This document shows, one piece after another, positions 1-11,702 of a stretch of 64,000 nucleotides of DNA. The translations under genes were made by a program, and so were the position numbers. The stretch is from Undaria pinnatifida (lineage: Eukaryota; Sar; Phaeophyceae; Laminariales; Alariaceae), in the NCBI GenBank assembly GCA_012845835.1, contig JABAKD010000021.1:9342006-9406005 (forward strand), given 5' to 3'. The notes under the pieces are model-generated. The model was not told the DNA's origin. It did no database searches and worked only from the letters and a program-made list of their open reading frames with translations. Every line of letters starts with the position of its first letter. The first letter of the stretch is position 1.

Positions 1-1560
1 GCTTGGAGTTTGGTGAGTCCTTACTGAGAAGTCACGCCTTTGCCCGCACTCTCAACCGTTTGCGTTGGGCAGCTTTGGTCGGCCTATCACGGCGATCACA
101 CGTGAAGCCTATGAAGTAGAGGTCAGAGGTTTATTAACAGACAGTAGCTTGTACCGTCAAGAGTTGCCTTTGTACCGCTGTTGCTCAGAACGACCCGCTT
201 ATTTATGGTCGAGGCAACGTTCAGCAGTTGTTTACTTGAGTATATTGAGGTTTTGGTGTTGGGTCCTTGACGATGCAATAAAGGGTCCAGTGCGCGTGGA
301 TGGTTGACTTGGTACAACTTTTGATGTGGTGGCGATCTATACCTCTAGGTACCTCGATCATAGCTCTGGCATCAATTGCTCTGATTAAGTGCGCAGGATC
401 CTCTAGATATGCTTACCCACTCACCGCGCGTTTCCAACGAAGTGCTCGTAGTCCTCAGTCTGATACTTCTCGTCGTACTCGTGCATAGATGTAAAAGCTC
501 CCGTCAGCAGCAGCAGTAGATTTCTTGATCAGCCGTCTTCACCGAAGATGGTCGTGAATCCGTGCTGCCGCTCTCCTCGTTTACGCGTGCGAGGCTCATA
601 ACCTATTGATCCTTAGGCAGCATGTCGCGTGTATCAGCTCTTAGCTGGTGTACGGTCGTAGGCTCGCTTTCGGATGACCCGATGAAGACACAGCCTATAT
701 ATATGATTTGAGGCAAACGAAGGCCACGGTTAGGTGAGTCTGTAAGAGCAGAGGGTTCTAGTAGAGAATATGTTGTTCGGCGACCCCAGGCGACCCCAGG
801 CCGATATGTTGATTGATGATATATTTGCTCTGCCGATTAGAGATGATGGTGTGAGCAAAGAGGAGTGATCGAGGTGGGCCTGATCATCACTTGATCGAGA
901 CGGCGCGATGCCTTAATCTGCGGAAAGATGTACTCTACGGGTAGATGTCTGAACTACCTGCAGAAACGTTTCCTGAGGCTTGCTCGTGGTCTACCGTACC
1001 TATGGCAATGTTCCTCGAGATTTGCCTCTGAAATCTTTGCTACGTCAACGTCCGGCCGGTCAACGGTGAATCATATTCTATGAACGCTGCTAACCATATG
1101 TTCTTGCGCCGCATTTTTTTTCGTACTAACATTACTCGTACGTACTACATGTACCAGCTTTTGGATATGACTAACCAGCAAGCTGCTGTGCATCATGTAT
1201 CCAAGATGTTGCGGCTGAGACTTGTGCTTGCTACGTGCTGCATCGATAACAGACATCTAACAGACTTATTAAAACTGTCTGTTGTACGAACAACTCGCAA
1301 TGGAAACCAGATGAATTTTAAGTGTTATCAAGTAACGACATGAGGGTTACTGACAAGTAGCCTCTCTAATACTATGAACTTTTTGGCTCTTGGCCTTTCT
1401 TTCAGGCACCACTCGATAGCGTTCCATCCCATCGAAAGCGACGTTCTTGAAGAGGGGATCGTATAGAGGAGATAAATGTGTAACTTCTGATCGGGTGTAA
1501 TGTATATGAAGGCATTAAATCAGGTTAGATACAATCAAGAACGGGTCAAAGCCAAGCATA
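1..1560. other. Sequence without recognisable gene
   Basis: Several open frames under 90 codons occur on both strands, but none shows a domain, a codon pattern or splice sites I can defend. No long tandem repeat is visible except a doubled 10-mer (cgaccccagg) near 781-800. It could be decayed transposon sequence or distal flank of a gene outside the window. Confidence 0.4.
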
Positions 1561-1569
1561 ATCGATATT

Positions 1570-1812
1570 CACTGGTGTCTTCGATCTCACAGCTGGAGTG
1601 TATTTTCATTTTTTTTAATATAATACTGTAAAAAAAAGTACACTCCAGCTGTGAGATCAAATATTTCGTCGAAACTCATCTTGGCAAACTGTGTGTGATA
1701 CTCCGATCGCGCGTACAACGGGTTGCGTGTATCCTCATATATATAAAGGATTTAGGTCGGCGACTCCCCTTGCAACTACAGCGTAGCTCTCAGGGTCAAC
1801 TGGGTGATGAAA
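1570..1812. repeat. Head-to-head tips of the foldback repeat family
   Basis: A minus-strand tip (about 1570-1600, reading ctcacagctggagtgtattt) faces a plus-strand tip starting near 1638 (cactccagctgtgagatc), separated by an A/T-rich spacer of about 40 bp. The plus copy runs through the family's landmarks: ctgtgtgtgatactccgatcg, then gtcggcgactccccttg, then agggtcaac. It ends near 1805, exactly where the left copy of the large segmental duplication begins. The hairpin-like junction suggests two adjacent or inverted copies of the same mobile repeat. Confidence 0.75.
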
Positions 1813-3589
1813 TTATATCTGTTCGTCGTTTGCCATGTATGTTTCTCCTGCTCAATACTAAATGCTCAGGGCAAAACTAACCAGCCCCGCATAGATCTGT
1901 TTCTGTCTCTCTTACAACAAAAAAACGAAACCGCATTCATGGGGCTACCAATATTACACCGTCGGGCTGGCAGCATACGGAGACGCTCGTCGCTGATACA
2001 GTGGTCTGTCTGGCGCCACTCATTGCACTAATCGACGAAACCAAAACACCGAAGGCACGACCGCGGTGAGGTCCTGTACCAGTGTCCTGTTCGCTGTGTG
2101 CTGTGCTGTGCTGTGCTACGGCTGTGCGCTGGTGCGCTGTTTGCGGGCTGTGGGTGGTAGACGTGTGCCAAGTGCTGATCCCGTTGGGAAAACAAACTTG
2201 TCTTTGTGAGAAATATGCGATTTTTTTTTCACTGCAAATAAAAAAAAGCATGCATAACCACGCAACTTCCTGCAAACTTGGATAATCACGGAAGTTGCTT
2301 CAAAGGGCAACTAGCATGCTTTACTACGCAGCTTTATCTCCAAATTGAAGATCAATAATCAAATCAACATATCTTTTCAGTTGATTACAAAAACTACGAG
2401 AGAGGGACTCGTTCTTATGGCCTCAGGCTACTGTAGGTTGGAGGCAGTCATCTCAGTTACCTGTGTGTACGTAGTACTTCAATACCATACATTCTTGCAT
2501 ACATGTCAGAAATGTCTTTGCGTTCCTGTACGGTTATGGGAAAATAATACTCGGGCTGTACATGGTAGGATGGGAACCAAAATCAACGGAAATTCGACAT
2601 TATTTGCGGGATTTTGTTTGGTGGGATCAACGGGATATTATATGATGTCCGTGATGTCCGTGGGTACGATTTATGATGGGAATGGAAATAGGTCATTTGG
2701 TTGGGCACGGTTTGGATAGGTACAGGAATTGCGATTTATCACGGGACAGGTCCCATTTCTTATTCCCGTGGAAATACCGGGGGGAAAATAACGCGGGAAT
2801 ATGGTAAAAAGTAAAACAGGTTTTTACGCCTCTGTCTGCAAAATGTCTCGAGTTCTTTTAACAGACTCGTGTTCCGGCAAACAGCCAGACGCCTATTCAG
2901 CGCATTTTTACGCTAGCATCATTGGGTAGGCACAGCCCATGCTGGTGGTGCGGTGTCCACCCGCGGTAGGCTCTCTCGCGATCACAGGGGGGTGGCAAGT
3001 TTGTATAGATCGATAGTCGTCTACATCAAACGGTTTGTCCGTTGAACTTCGAATTTATACAACTTATAGGTATTAAGTTTTGACCCGAAATTCGTCGAAC
3101 TCACGGCTGACGTGCTTGAAATATTTTGCTAGATACCAACACCAACCACAGCACTACTACTGTTTGCACGACTCGCGGAAAAGTTTCGAGTTTTTAACAG
3201 CCTCGTTACTGGTCAAGAAGCCACCGATACCCTTAATTTGTTTTCGATGACAGCTTAGCGAGGGGACAATTCCACGCTGGCGATGCGGTGCCGACCCGCT
3301 GCGCTCCCTGTAGCGCGCGCTCGGGAATGATGACAAGTGTTTGGATCTGGATTTATAATGTGCAAAAAATACGTTTTGGAGGAAATCGAAACTTATATTC
3401 TAAGTGGTTCAGAAAACAGGATGGCAACAAGCCCGCAGACTGGAAAACGACCTTATTGGAGGTTGTCTATCAGTACCCCCAGAGTACGTGCTGATTCTTC
3501 ACTATCTAGAGAGGTTCGAAATGTGTGGTCACAAACTGTGAAGCAGGGTAAGCTGAACAGTCGCTTTTCATCAAGGTGAAAAGAATGAT

Positions 3590-3965
3590 CAATGCTACAT
3601 ACAGCAGTAGCGTACCGGATACGAGAACACAACGAAACAAGCCAGACCACACGAAAAAAAAAGTGAAAAAATACGAAAACAAAACAACAAAATAAACAAA
3701 ACCATGCAAACGACAGCTGTTATGGAGAATGTGATGAAATATCAGAAAGGAAAGACTGCAAGAAGAGCAACATATAGATACGTGCTGGAGATGAACATCA
3801 CATACCTGTCGCCTGGACAAACCAGCACACGAAGCATATAATTGCTGTTGCATGTACGAAAACAACACGAAGAAGACAAATAAATGCTGTGTAATGGACA
3901 AAACCAAGTTAGAGAATCGCCAGATGATACCGGCATAAGGCCTATGTGATTATTTTTTTTTTCCA
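3590..3965 (+). repeat. A-rich dispersed repeat, copy 1
   Basis: An A-rich stretch with landmarks gtagcgtaccggatac, ctgttatggagaatgtgatg, aaaacaacacgaagaagac and gataccggcataaggcc. It recurs at about 13730-14190 as part of the segmental duplication. A third, independent, more diverged copy lies at about 18015-18300. It has no coding capacity. The third copy outside the duplication shows it is a dispersed element in its own right. Confidence 0.7.
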
Positions 3966-4033
3966 AAGAAAAAGGGAAAATGGAATATTATACAACAGGA
4001 AATCATTGCTACTGTCGTTTTCTAGCTTCCTCC

Positions 4034-4295
4034 GACCCAGGCTACGTTAGGGGGGTTTCCCCTTCGGCCTTTTATTTCAGTTGCTAGGAGTCACTCGCGC
4101 GAGTAACCTCCTATGCGATCTTACGTTTTCTTCATGTTTACATTGACGAAATCAATCCGCAAAGCAAAGGTGATCTAAGCTGCGCCAAAACAAGTGCCTA
4201 AATTTTTTATCCTTGGGGTACAGAGCTACTCGTGCGAGTGGCTGAAACACATCATCAGTGAAAATGTGGGTACCCCCCCTACCGTAGCCTTGATC
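4034..4295 (+). mobile_element. Short inverted-repeat element (MITE-like), copy 1
   Basis: A 262-bp non-coding element. The left end reads gacccaggctacgttagggg; the right end, reverse-complemented, reads gatcaaggctacggtagggg. Inside are two nested palindromes, actcgcgcgagt (about 4093-4104) and actcgtgcgagt. A second copy in the opposite orientation is at 17445-17714, and a fragment lies near 18747-18785. The matching position in the right duplication copy (about 14225-14250) lacks the insert. The terminal repeats, lack of coding capacity and empty site are what is expected of a MITE. No clear target-site duplication could be defined. Confidence 0.75.
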
Positions 4296-4354
4296 CCCCA
4301 ATGAATCCAATAAAACCGCAACTCGCTGTAAGGGGTTCAGGGCTATATTATAAA

Positions 4355-5250
4355 AACAAAATACACTCCAGCTGTGCGATTGAAGATTTTGTCGAAACCC
4401 ATGCTTGCAAGCTGTGTGTGATACCCTGATCGCGTGTATTACGGGTTGTGTGTCCTCGCCAAGGATAGACTATATGTCGGAGACTCCCCTCGCAACTACC
4501 ATGTAGCTGTCCGGGTCACCAAGGTGATGTTAGTCAGTCTGTGCGCGGGAACTATAAAACACGTTTCTGAGGGGGACACAATCTGACAGCTGTGAAACGA
4601 AATTCATCAGTTTGTCAAGTACATCCTGTAAGTCGAATAACCGGTGAGGGGAGGGCGGAGGTCTTGAGGACGTGAGGGCCTGGGTTTGATGAAGAGGGAG
4701 CGGGGGGGCGGGACGGGCGGGGCAGCTCAATCTGTGCGTGAAAACTATGAATCCTATCCTGTAATTAGTACAACCAGTGAGGAGAGGGCCGAGCGTTCGA
4801 GGAGGTGGGGGTGGGGGTGGGGTGGGGAGGGGCGGAGGAGGGGGGGGCGAGGGAGGGGGGGCGGCGGAGTTTTTTTTTCAAACAACACCAGGTCGCATAG
4901 ATGTAGGGTTAGGGTTAGGTTATAACCGAAAATTAGTGTACGCGTGGTGCTACGTCTAGGCGATGGTGCGAGTAGTGGGGAAAGAGGGGGTGTTCCCCGG
5001 GGGGGGGGGCGATGGTGCGAGTAGTGGGGAAAGAGGGGGCGTTCCCCGGGGGGGGGGGGTGCAGGTTGGCTCTAGCAAGATAATTGTGAGAGGTGAGGTG
5101 ATATGAATTGCGTGGAAGTGATTCTTACTCTGGCAGATTTGTGGGGCGTTTGAGCAAGAGGGAGGTGGTTCAGTTTTTTCTTCAGTAACACACGCTCCAT
5201 TTACTATCAATGGTCGAACTTTTAATGTTTTCACACGATCTGCCATTCAT
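4355..5250 (+). mobile_element. Foldback-family repeat, long copy
   Basis: It begins with the family tip (acactccagctgtgcgattg) and continues through ctgtgtgtgataccctgatcg, gtcggagactcccctcgc, cgcgggaactataaaacacg and accggtgaggggagggcgga. It then passes into G-rich sequence (4690-5060) with several runs of ten or more G. A tandem duplication is visible inside: the segment starting gcgatggtgcgagtagtggg occurs twice, near 4960 and 5009. The equivalent copy in the other duplication block is 14320-15300. No protein is encoded. Confidence 0.75.
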
Positions 5251-5545
5251 TTCGTTTCTGTTTTGTTTTTACGACAGCAGTATATATCAGTACGGCTGCT
5301 CCCCCCCCCTACGTTTTCCTTGGTTGCTGCTCTTTTCTACCGTCCTCTTCTGCGGGGTAATGCCAGCTGTTCTCCGCCTTGACCCTATGCCATCTCGTCG
5401 TGATAAGGATCGACGCGTCCACGATCTCCCGGCACCAGTTTTCACTCTTTCTTCTTGGCCGCTCTCGGCCGTAGCACAGTCTTCACTCCGAACAACAGTA
5501 GTAGTAGTAAAGAGGAGCCGTAATACGTGTTCTTGTAAATATTTC

Positions 5546-5715
5546 ACAAATGAAAAATGCATTTCAGGTGTGAGATCGACCAAGAGGGATTTTTGATCAA
5601 AACCCAGTTTTGCAAGCTGCGTGTGATGCTTCGATCGCCTGTGTTACGGGTGCATACCCTCGCGAAGGATACAGGTCGGTGACTCCCTTGCTAACGCCAG
5701 GGTCAACAGGACCCC
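5546..5715 (+). repeat. Diverged foldback tip, subfamily 2
   Basis: The tip block here is a variant (gcatttcaggtgtgagatcg, then gatcaaaacccagttttgc, then gatgcttcgatcgcctgtg, then gtcggtgactccc). Its counterpart in the right duplication copy, 15522-15690, has the same subfamily differences. The subfamily split therefore predates the duplication. Confidence 0.65.
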
Positions 5716-6416
5716 AGGCTTTTCAGCCATGTAATATGCACGGAAATGCATGACCCGTATTGAGGGTGACAAAACCAGACATCTTCTGGGATATTTTTGT
5801 ATGCATACAACAAGCCATCAGTGTCGGAAAATTTCTGGAGTGGGTTATTGTTGTACTGATCGACCAGGCCAGAATATTCGCCAGCGGTTTTATCAGATGT
5901 ACGCCGTATAGACACGACGTCATATAAACACGAGATATTACTGTTACAGTGTACGAGTAAACAACAAATGCTGACGAACAAGGTACTTAAATACCTCGCC
6001 GACTTCTCTCTTCCTTCCCGCTTACTCCCCTCTCTCCCTCCCTCTCCGGGAGTTGTCCACGTTTTTTATGGACGTGTTAGAACCATATATATTGCACCTG
6101 TTCTAACTCCAACAACGTGAAAAACGTCACATCATTGCCACAGGTTGCATGCATTATTTTTTACATTTCATGTTTTTTTTTTTTCTGCGTAGATGTTCGC
6201 AGCCACCTCCGTCTAACAACCTTTCCTATTGAAGGACCCTTTGTCCAAATGTTCAGTTTTGCAAATATAGTTTTGAGCCCGCTTGCGACGGTAAATGAAG
6301 CGAAAACCCGTATTTTTTGCTTTTCGGCGACCTCCAGCGGGGCCTCCTAACGAACTGGGCGGAGTCTAGGTGCCGAGCGACGCCCTGCGTCACTCGTTTC
6401 CCCTCGGCCAGTACTG

Positions 6417-6436
6417 TCTGCTGCTGCTGCTGCTGC
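6417..6436. repeat. CTG microsatellite
   Basis: A pure run of about six CTG triplets. The right duplication copy has only ctg-poor sequence at the equivalent place (about 16381-16396), so the array expanded or contracted after duplication. Confidence 0.7.
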
Positions 6437-7049
6437 AGAACTGGTCCATTATATTGATTTTCAGTGCATACAGTATAATCGATGTTGACTGAGTGAGTCA
6501 GAGCCCACAGAAAACATGCGTCGGAAGGCGTGCTGGGCGTAGATCAAACACGTTTAGGGCAGTGCAATATGTTCGTCGCAGGCAAAAACATTTTTCTTGG
6601 CGTTTTTCAGACGAACATAGGTCTGGTCGCAGGCGAAAATTGTTTTGGGCGTTCATCAGGAGCAGATATGTGATGGCTCCGCATTTTTTTTGCAAAACGC
6701 ACGATTTACAACAGCGTTCTATCCAGCACTTGCAAGAAAATGACCAGCGTGAAGAATTTCTCTCCGTGAAGGTACATGTTTAATTTTATTTCGTTAATGT
6801 TTTGGCTTAGAACAGTGCTGATGGATTGCCCTCGTTGACGCTTCTTTGGGCTGACGTGCGTAGCAGAGGTGAATTGTACGCTTGACGACTAGTGGGTTGG
6901 TTAAAATCTGTAGATTATCTGCCAAAAAACTTCTCGACCACCCTCAATCAAACGAATACCCGCACGCACATACACGACCTTATATTCATTTGTCACTCAC
7001 TCCCTACCTAAGCATGCTTAGCTTATAAACCGAAAATAATTTTTTTAAT

Positions 7050-8215
7050 CATGCTTACTTGAATATTTTGTGATAGCTAGATTCTTTCTTTAAGGTGGCG
7101 TCACGTCTGCAAACCTCCGTCAGCATGACACAGGCCGCCCTACGGGTCGTCTTCAGAAACATGGATGGGGGACGTGGTACACGTCCACAAAACAGATCTA
7201 CGAAACGTCTTGTGGGGGCTGTGGATCCGTGCAAAGCCTGCCTGGCAAAAAATTGGTCGTTTCCGGCAAAAACACCCCAGGGATGGTGGCGAAACCCTGA
7301 CACCAAAGTGTTTGGCTCATGAGACGCGCGTACCAGGAATCCGTGTGCCGAGCGCGTAACGTGGGGCTTGTTGTCAAGCGTGGTATTGACTTGTTACTTG
7401 CGCTCTCTCATCGGCGTCGACGAAATGAATGGTGGTTGGAGAGAACTTCGACGACTGTGTGCAGGTGGTGGCGAGGCCCGACTCAGTGGATTGTCTGGAA
7501 TTCTTGGCTTCCTTCGACCTGGAGATCAACAGAGTGCTGTTGCCGGCTTTACTCCAAGGACTGACCGTTGAGAGCTTTTTCAACCAAGGGTTGGCGGGAG
7601 CAGCGTGACAGAGCACATTCCAGTTTATTATTGTAGGCGACGATTTCGAGGACCCTACTGACGAAATCACTGGGTCTATAGGGGCGAGGGTACAGGTGGT
7701 TCTGTCCTGTGTGTTGAAGTAATTTCAAAGTTCTGCTAGTAGGGTGTGCTAACCGTGTTTCGCGCTTCCATAGTTCTAGACAACAAAAAAATATTCACTG
7801 GGGGCGTGTTATACTGAAGTAGAGTGTTACATTTGTTTTCATCCTTGATAGATACACGGTTAGGTCGAAGGAGAGTACGAGTATGCCTACCGACCTCGAA
7901 ACGGGGTTAGCGGATGGCCTAGTTTGTTGTTGTGCCTGGAACGCGGAGGAATGTAAGGGGACCGCGGAATTCGGGGGCAGCTACACTGCAGTTCATGTGG
8001 AATGTGGAACACATTACGCACGATTTCGAAATACGAAAAAAAGGTAGACTGGGCGATTTTATACATATTTCTGGATAATTTACAGTACGAGCATGCCTTC
8101 CACGGAGGGGGTGTGGTATGGCGAATGGCCTGAATTGGATGCGCAGAAACGAAGAGGCAGGCGCGGTGTGGTGATTAATGTAATACCCCAGTACATGTTT
8201 TTGTTTCATATTGTC
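7050..8215. other. Single-copy spacer, no confident gene
   Basis: This lies between the end of the duplicated block and the relic at 8227. Between 7319 and 7670 several frames stay open on both strands at once (a plus frame with 81 codons, another plus frame with 67, a minus frame with 98). That points to low stop density rather than to one gene. I recognise no domain. Confidence 0.35.
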
Positions 8216-8226
8216 TTGTGTCAAAT

Positions 8227-8664
8227 ATGTCAGCTGTGGGTTCGGCCGGTATAATGGTGGACACTCCACTTTGCATGCTGCATGACAGACTCCGAGAGCA
8301 TGGAGGTGACGGTGCGAAGTCGGAGGACGTTACTCGCGGATTCGTGGAAAATCTGGAGGCGGAGCGCCTGCCGCGGAGGGTGACAATGGGGGAGCTGGTT
8401 GAACTTAAAGGTTATACTCCGAGAGGCAAGAGAACGAATGGGTGGTGTCTAGAGCAACACATGGCGGAAATTGCCATGAAGTTCGAAGAGTGTGACGAAC
8501 GGCTGCTATGAAGGCAAGGAGATAGTTTCGATGGGTCGAGGAGGGGGTAAAGGCATTCATACGGAAAATGCATGACACGGAGAGATGCAAAGCTACCGAG
8601 CAATACTTGAAGGCCGCGGCCGTGCTGCCCACCGTTGACATCGCTACGAGGCAGCTAAGAACAG
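8227..8664 (+). pseudogene. Decayed coding relic with conserved TERxKA motif
   Basis: The first frame opens at ATG 8227 and gives 94 codons ending at TGA 8511, with a well-mixed, non-repetitive composition. From about 8533 a different frame carries WVEEGVKAFIRK, then HDTERCKATEQYLKAAA (about 8571-8621), before running into a G-rich tract at 8665. The second part has a protein-level relative on the minus strand at 13200-13294 (HETERPKAAERRAKAAAA). The nucleotides are much more diverged than the peptide, so this was once translated. A stop and a frame change separate the halves, unless an unrecognised intron joins them. Family unknown; possibly a transposon-encoded protein. Confidence 0.45.
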
Positions 8665-8705
8665 GGCGGGGGTGGGGGGGGGGGGGGGGAGGGGGCGGTC
8701 GGGGG
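8665..8705 (+). repeat. G-rich tract
   Basis: An almost uninterrupted run of G with a few A, C and T, directly following the coding relic. The relative at 13141-13190 is also flanked on its 3' side by a homopurine tract (C/T on the plus strand). This supports common ancestry of the two loci including the tract. Confidence 0.6.
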
Positions 8706-8842
8706 CGTCCTGCCCAAGAGACTGAAATATGGGTCGCCAGCGATTATCATCCTGCCGTGTGCGCCTCCCTATGGCCGTACGTAGCTAGCGTAAGGCCGCT
8801 CGGACTTCTTCGCCTTGCTGTGTTCTTCACTAAGTGACCTTT

Positions 8843-9086
8843 ATGCACATGATTTCCTCTACGTGCCCAACGCCCTTTCCTGTCAGACTCCAGTATCTGC
8901 TGTTGTGGAGTTTTTGCTTTCCTTTCCCAGCTGTATTTTCTTTCTTGAGTTCACAAGTGCCTTTTATGCGCATGATGCCCTCTACGTGCCCAACGCTTTC
9001 TTCTTCTGTCAGACGCCAGTATCTACTGTTCTAGAGCTTTTGCTTTCCTTTCTCTGCTTCATATTCTTTCTTTGGTTCACTTGCAT
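8843..9086 (+). repeat. Tandem duplication, two units of about 123 bp
   Basis: Unit 1 starts with atgcacatgatttcctctac at 8843 and unit 2 with atgcgcatgatgccctctac at 8966. Both continue with tgcccaacgc, a cagtatct(g/a)ctgtt block and a T-rich end (attttctttctt). The units differ by substitutions and small indels. Confidence 0.85.
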
Positions 9087-9182
9087 CGGGTTTTCACTAC
9101 GCATCCGTACATAATTTGATTTATTTTCAGTTACTACGTGTAATAATACCAACACACGTGGATACCATTCTTTTCTGCCCCG

Positions 9183-10808
9183 TATATATTATAAAAAATG
9201 AAAATACAATCCAGCTGTGAGATCGAAGATTTCGTCGAAACTCATCTTTGCAAGCTGTGTGTGATACTCCGATCGCGCGCATTACGAGTTGTGTGTCCTC
9301 ATTAAGGATATAGGTCGGCGACTCCCCTTACAACTACAGTGTAGCTATCAGGGTCAACAGGGGGATTTTAGTCAGTCTCTGCGCGGAAACTTTAAAACCC
9401 GTTCCTGAGGGGGACAAAATCTGACAGCTGCGGAGAGAAATGTATCATTTTATCAAGTGATTCTTGTATATCGAATAACCGGTGAGGGGGGGGGGGGGGG
9501 AGTTTTGAAGGACGTGGGGGCCTGGTTTTGATCAAAAGCGAGCGGGTTTGAAGGGAAGGGGGGGGGGCCGGGGGCGGGTTGAGGCGGGGGGGGGGGGCGT
9601 GTGGGGCAGCTCAATGTGTGCGTGGAAACTATACATTATTTTGAGGGGACAAATGTGACGGTTTTGAAAATAATGCATCAGTTATCATGTATATCCTGGG
9701 GTAAGTCGTACAATCAGTGAGTAAAGAGAGGGTGGAGTGTTCGAGGGGGTGGGGTTGGGATGGGTTTGGAGGGGGGAGCGGGGGGGGGGCGGGGGGGGGC
9801 GGGGGGGGGGTGGGGGGGGGGGGAAGGAGGTGCTTTAGGTGAGGGGTTCGTTATAGGTGTGGTGCTAGGTGTAGGCGACGGTGCGGGTGATGGGGAAGAA
9901 GTGGGCGTACGAGGCGGGATGGGCGGGGGGGGGGGGAGCGGCATGGATGGCTCTCGAAAGATAATGAGGTGATATCCTGTGCGTGATGTGTGTATTAATC
10001 TGGCGGATTTCGATATTTCGTGGGGCGTTTGAGTAAGAGAGAGCAAGAGAGGGGGGGGGGAGGGGGGGGGGGGGGGTTCACGAGGTTTAGGTCAGAAAAT
10101 ATCTACCAAATACACTTCGGCTGTGAGCCCAAAGATATGTAGCAGCTCGTTATACGCGTGGTGCTAGGTCTAGGCGATCGTGCGGGTGGTTGGAAAAGAG
10201 GGGGCGTTGGAGGGGGGGGGGGGGGGGGCGGGTTGGGGGGAAAAAAAAATCATATTTGCCCACCTCCCCACCTCCCCACCCGACCCCACCCCCTCCCACT
10301 CGAACACTCCGCACTCACTGGTTGTACGACTTACAGGATATACATGATAAACAGGTGTATTCTTTCCAAAACCGTCACATCTATCCCCTTAAACGAATGA
10401 AGAGTTTCCACGCACAAATGGAGCTGCCTCCCTCCCCCCAACCCCACGCCCTATTGATAGTAACCAAGGTACCACGTATTTCAAAACTCCGCCCTCCACT
10501 CACCGCCGGTTTTTCGACTTACAGGATTTACTTGATTAACGGATGCCTTTCCCTCCACAGCTGTCAGTTTTTGTCCTTCTCAGAAACGGGGTTCATAGTT
10601 TCCACGCACAGTCTGACTAACATCACCCTGCTGACCATGACAGCTACACTGTAGTTGCAAGGGGAGTCGCCGACCTATATCCCTAATGAGGACACACAAC
10701 CCGTAATGCGCGCGATCGGAGTACCACCCACAGCTTGCAAGGATGAGTTTCGACAAAATCTTCGATCTCGCATCTGGAGTGTTTTTTCATTTTTTATAAT
10801 ATATATAT
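9183..10808 (+). mobile_element. Complete foldback element with long terminal inverted repeats
   Basis: Both ends carry tatatattataaaaaatg followed by the conserved tip block. The left arm (about 9183-9500, plus) and right arm (about 10490-10808, minus) mirror each other over some 300 bp. Shared landmarks are the agctgtgagatcgaag tip, the gtgatactccgatcgcgcg block, gtcggcgactccccttac, the Cagggtcaac block and accggtgaggg. An inner pair (9605-9740 and 10295-10430) extends the mirror. The core (9840-10290) is G-rich and non-coding. Long inverted arms without a protein are typical of foldback elements or very long MITEs. Flanks are TA-rich, so the target duplication is unclear. Confidence 0.8.
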
Positions 10809-11374
10809 ACTGAACTATGTACATATCTGTTCGTTGTTTGCGATGTATCTCCTTCTCAATACTGAATGCTCGATGGCAAAACTAACCAGCACCGCATGAA
10901 TCTGTTTTTGTCACTCATACAAAAAGAAAACGAAACCTCCTTTATGGGGCTACCAATACTACACCGTCAGGCTGGCAGCATACCGAGACGGTCGTCGCTG
11001 ATACAGTGGTCTGCCCGGCGCCACTCATTGCACTAATCGACAAAACCAAAACACCGAAGGCACGACTAACTGCGGTGAGGTCCTGTACCTGTGTGCTGTG
11101 CTGTGCTACGGCTGTGCGCTGGTTCGCTGTTTTCGAGCTGTGGATGGTGAACGTGTGGCGAGTGCTGATCCCGGCAAGAAAACGCCTTCCACTTCTTTAA
11201 AAATATGTTAATTTTACTGGAAGTACAGAACAAGCATACATAACTACGCAACTCCCTGTAAACTCGGTCAATCACGCTACTTGCTTAAACAAGCGACTAG
11301 CATGCTTTACTAAGCAACTATATCTCCAAATTTGAAAATCAATATTCAAAGCAACATATTTTTTTTATTAGTTG

Positions 11375-11702
11375 CGCAAGTCCCACACTACCCGGAAAGA
11401 TGACATTCCGGGTGGCTATCTCCACCGAACCTGACCCTCAGGGGACAGGCCGGGTCGACATACACACACACCCGTATACAACGGCAGCTTGCGCTGCCGG
11501 GGTTGTAACGAGGGCCAATGATAGGGACAGCTTACGCTATACCTACAATGGGACTCGAAGGGTGCGCCAGCTAGCGTTGGGCTGCGAAAGCAACTGAGTT
11601 AAATCGACACACGACGCGTATGAAAATACGCGGAAGTGTGGTGAGCTAAAGCTTTATTTTTCCCCATCCCCTGGAGGATAAAAAAAAAAAAAAAAAAAAA
11701 AA
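11375..11702 (+). mobile_element. 5'-truncated LINE-like retrotransposon copy with poly(A)
   Basis: The insert ends in a run of about 24 A (11680-11703) and is flanked by agttg at 11370-11374 and 11703-11707. The left duplication copy has the empty site (cagttgattac near 2382). It contains the C-terminal end of an open frame (11400-11597, stop TGA) with segments HTHPYTTAACAAGVVT and RRVRQLALGCESN. The copy at 40420-40691 preserves the same frame for about 57 codons with no indel, and roughly half of the differences are synonymous third-position changes. This is most likely the tail of a non-LTR element's last open frame; the class is inferred, not proven. Confidence 0.7.

Larger units (their letters stand above)
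1806..7020 (+). repeat. Segmental duplication, left copy
   Basis: This block is a diverged direct copy of 10808-16950. Collinear landmarks include 1813-2060 with 10825-11075, 2383-3080 with 11708-12400, 3470-3960 with 13600-14180, 4300-5250 with 14260-15300, 5340-5480 with 15362-15455, 5546-5990 with 15525-15965, and 6000-6990 with 15966-16940. Order and orientation are kept throughout. Open frames in one copy are not conserved in the other, so the duplicated DNA looks non-coding. The left copy carries an inverted-repeat element (4034-4295) that the right copy lacks. Confidence 0.85.

Noticed and set aside
4905-4921. Telomere-like words (tagggttagggtta) here, at 17768-17781 and, reversed, at 52102-52116
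   Set aside because: Only two or three units each and inside repeat or transposon sequence; too short to call interstitial telomere arrays.
6117-6350. 77-codon frame with a hydrophobic start in the left duplication copy
   Set aside because: The equivalent sequence in the right copy (about 16083-16300) does not preserve the frame.
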